The notes beneath the pieces were generated by a model, which was not told the DNA's origin, searched no databases, and saw only the letters and a list, made by a program, of their open reading frames with translations. The position numbers and the translations under genes were made by a program. DNA of 64,000 nucleotides from Eubacteriaceae bacterium (GTDB taxonomy: Bacteria > Bacillota > Clostridia > Lachnospirales > Lachnospiraceae): positions 76,564 through 140,563 of the forward strand of contig CABJBF010000003.1 in the NCBI GenBank assembly GCA_902363805.1, in the 5' to 3' direction. Shown here piece after piece: positions 60,459 through 64,000 of this stretch; the first letter of the stretch is position 1; the number at the start of each line of letters is the position of its first letter.

Positions 60459-61610
60459 TTAATCTAGTTTAAATTTATCTTTAAAGCTCTTTTTCTTTGG
60501 CTTTTCATCTTCACTTTGGTTTAGTGTATTTCCTGATACTTTGTCTAACTGTTTAATTAACTCTTTTTGTTCATGAGTCAATTTTTCAGGTACTCTTACA
60601 ATCAAAGTTGTATATTGATCACCACGAACTGCTTTATTTCTAATACTTGGAACACCTTTTCCTTTTAATCTGATTCTTGTTCCTGTCTGTGTTCCCGGTT
60701 TTATGTTAAACAATACATCTCCATCTACAGTGTTAACTCTTACATCTCCTCCTATTGCTGCCTGTGCAAATGAGATTGATGTATTTGTATATAAATCCAT
60801 TCCATTTCTTTGGAAGTTTGGATTGCCTATAATTCTAACCTGTACTAATAAGTCTCCTCTTGGTCCGCCATTTCTTCCAGGTTCACCTTTTTCTCTGATT
60901 CTTACACTCTGTCCGTCATCAATACCTGCCGGAATTGTAACTGCAATCTTTTTAAGACTTGAAGTATATCCTGTGCCGTGACATGTTGTACATTTATCCT
61001 TTATAACCTTACCTGTTCCGTTACATTCAGGACATGTTGTAATATTCTGCATTGTTCCAAAGAAGCTCTGCTGTGTTGTAACTACCTGACCTCTACCTCC
61101 GCATCGGCTACATGTTTCAGGTTGTGTTCCAGGCTTTGCACCTGTTCCATGACATGTTGTACATTCATCTTTAAGATTAAGACTTAATTCCTTTTCGCAT
61201 CCAAATACAGCTTCTTCAAATGTTATTCTGACTGAAGCACGAATATCTGCTCCTCTCATAGGACCATTGCTGTTTCTTGAACTACGTCTGCCTCCGCCAA
61301 ATATATCTCCGAATATGTCTCCAAATATATCTCCAAAGTCTGCAGAATTAAAATCAAATCCTCCGGCTCCTGCTCCTGCGCTTCCATCAAATGCTGCATG
61401 ACCGAATTGATCATACTGACGTCTCTTATCAGCATCACTAAGTACAGCATATGCCTCTGATGCTTCTTTAAACTTCGCCGCAGCTTCTTCCCCAGGATTT
61501 ACGTCCGGGTGATATTTCTTAGCCAATTTTCTATATGCACTTTTTATTGTGGCTTCATCAGCATTTTTATCAACGCCTAATACCTCATAATAATCTCTTT
61601 TTTCCGCCAT
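60459..61610 (-). CDS. dnaJ: Chaperone protein DnaJ
   Basis: The start at 61610 ([12 protein letters not shown]) follows AAAGGTGATAAAA; an ATG at 61619 is possible. 383 residues: J domain with YHPDVNPG (HPD), G/F region ([23 protein letters not shown]), four zinc CxxCxGxG motifs ([32 protein letters not shown]) and the substrate-binding C-terminal domain. Stimulates DnaK ATPase and delivers unfolded clients. Separated from dnaK by a hairpin. Confidence 0.97.
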   Translation of the reverse strand: MAEKRDYYEVLGVDKNADEATIKSAYRKLAKKYHPDVNPGEEAAAKFKEASEAYAVLSDADKRRQYDQFGHAAFDGSAGAGAGGFDFNSADFGDIFGDIFGDIFGGGRRSSRNSNGPMRGADIRASVRITFEEAVFGCEKELSLNLKDECTTCHGTGAKPGTQPETCSRCGGRGQVVTTQQSFFGTMQNITTCPECNGTGKVIKDKCTTCHGTGYTSSLKKIAVTIPAGIDDGQSVRIREKGEPGRNGGPRGDLLVQVRIIGNPNFQRNGMDLYTNTSISFAQAAIGGDVRVNTVDGDVLFNIKPGTQTGTRIRLKGKGVPSIRNKAVRGDQYTTLIVRVPEKLTHEQKELIKQLDKVSGNTLNQSEDEKPKKKSFKDKFKLD

Positions 61611-61720
61611 TTTTATCACCTTTCATATTAGTATGAATAAATAATCTGCAAATAAAACACGGATGTCATACCCTAGTCCTATTTTCATTATTTTTATATT
61701 AGTATAAATAACTTGTAAAA

Positions 61721-61745
61721 CCCGTCCGGGCTAAACCCGGACGGG
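61721..61745 (-). terminator. GC-rich hairpin between dnaK and dnaJ
   Basis: CCCGTCCGGG (61721-61730) pairs perfectly with CCCGGACGGG (61736-61745) over five bases, and TTTT follows on the minus strand. As it stands after dnaK and before dnaJ, it can lower dnaJ expression by partial termination or mark the end of a grpE-dnaK transcript. From 61620 to 61720 nothing else is seen. Confidence 0.75.
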
Positions 61746-61792
61746 ATACATTCTATCATATTCTATAACCCAGTGCTATATGTGTATTCAGA

Positions 61793-63706
<1,914 letters not shown>

Positions 63707-63762
63707 TTATTTCTCGGTTTTCCGAGTTCAAATATATGTTAAATAATTTCTTATTTGTAAAA

Positions 63763-64000
63763 TTAATTAGCTACCTTAACCATGCTATGTCTTATAACAC
63801 TGTCTCTATATTTATAGCCTTTCTGGAATTCCTCAACAACAACATTTTCTTCTAATTCGTCATTGTCTTCATGCATTACTGCATTGTGTAATTCCGGATC
63901 AAATTGTTGGCCTTTAGCTTCAATGACTGTAACTCCCATTTCTTCAAATGCTGTCATCAACTGCTTATATATTAAATTCATTCCCTGACCTGTTGGTGAT
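63763..64000 (-). CDS. grpE: GrpE nucleotide exchange factor, C-terminal part
   Basis: The gene runs in from the right edge; 79 or so C-terminal codons are visible, with no start. GQGMNLIYKQLMTAFEEMGV, GQQFDPELHNAVMHE and the beta-domain end VEEFQKGYKYRDSVIRHSMVKVAN are the GrpE beta-wing that contacts the DnaK ATPase. GrpE catalyses ADP release from DnaK. Starts the grpE-dnaK-dnaJ order; hrcA is presumably outside the window. Confidence 0.95.
   Translation of the reverse strand, partial: SPTGQGMNLIYKQLMTAFEEMGVTVIEAKGQQFDPELHNAVMHEDNDELEENVVVEEFQKGYKYRDSVIRHSMVKVAN

Overview
The window is AT-rich DNA from a Firmicute, most likely a gut Lachnospiraceae species. This rests on gene content and order: the yrzL(ireB)-yrrK-yrzB-yrrM-yrrO-like block, RNase J, SigK, a ThiI without a rhodanese domain, BspA-like and fibronectin-type secreted proteins, DUF5688 and short DUF4186 proteins. 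The species cannot be named from sequence alone. Almost every intact gene lies on the minus strand.

Layout. (1) 1-6.4 kb: the start of a secreted GH18 chitinase-like gene, then small stand-alone accessory genes (GNAT acetyltransferases, NUDIX hydrolases, a zinc-hydrolase-like protein) and a secreted Fn3-like protein. (2) 6.5-8.7 kb: a compact MarR / DUF5131 radical SAM / SPL-like radical SAM operon behind a perfect 17-bp inverted repeat that overlaps a strong promoter. (3) 10-16 kb: an envelope module of two phospholipase D-type proteins (one a full cardiolipin synthase), an OmpR-type two-component system and a FUSC-family transporter, with 11-bp direct repeats at the operon promoter. (4) 16-32 kb: a decaying accessory island. 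Intact genes (AAA ATPase, DHFR, NUDIX, an AraC domain fused to a degenerate SpoT-like HD domain, methyltransferase, DUF4186, a HEPN-motif membrane protein, SGNH hydrolase, YunG-like, flavin reductase-rubredoxin, S1 protein) alternate with many 5'-truncated, frameshifted or fused gene remnants, including an internally deleted IS110 element that keeps its putative bridge-RNA region. It ends in a DUF5688 / RadC-like scar typical of integrative elements. (5) 32-38.8 kb: a 5'-truncated IS1111-type transposase, a large mosaic M64 metallopeptidase with a host-like BspA tail, and a complete ISL3-family element. (6) 38.8-64 kb: intact conserved chromosomal backbone.

The backbone covers translation (rpsB, tsf), DNA processing (topA, dprA, comM, yqgF), sporulation sigma factor K, tRNA wobble and thio-modification (U32-family hydroxylase, TrmR, MtaB, ThiI with its cysteine desulfurase), RNase J, rRNA and ribosomal protein methylation (rsmE, prmA) and the grpE-dnaK-dnaJ chaperones. 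A GC-rich palindromic 112-bp tandem repeat sits between yqgF and ireB.

Most distinctive signals: the AraC-HD fusion with altered hydrolase residues, the MarR/radical SAM cassette with its palindromic promoter, the mosaic M64 protein, the IS110 deletion derivative, the in-frame JAB-metallophosphoesterase chimera, the HEPN membrane protein and the GC-rich repeat array. All function calls come from reading motifs; no database search was run.
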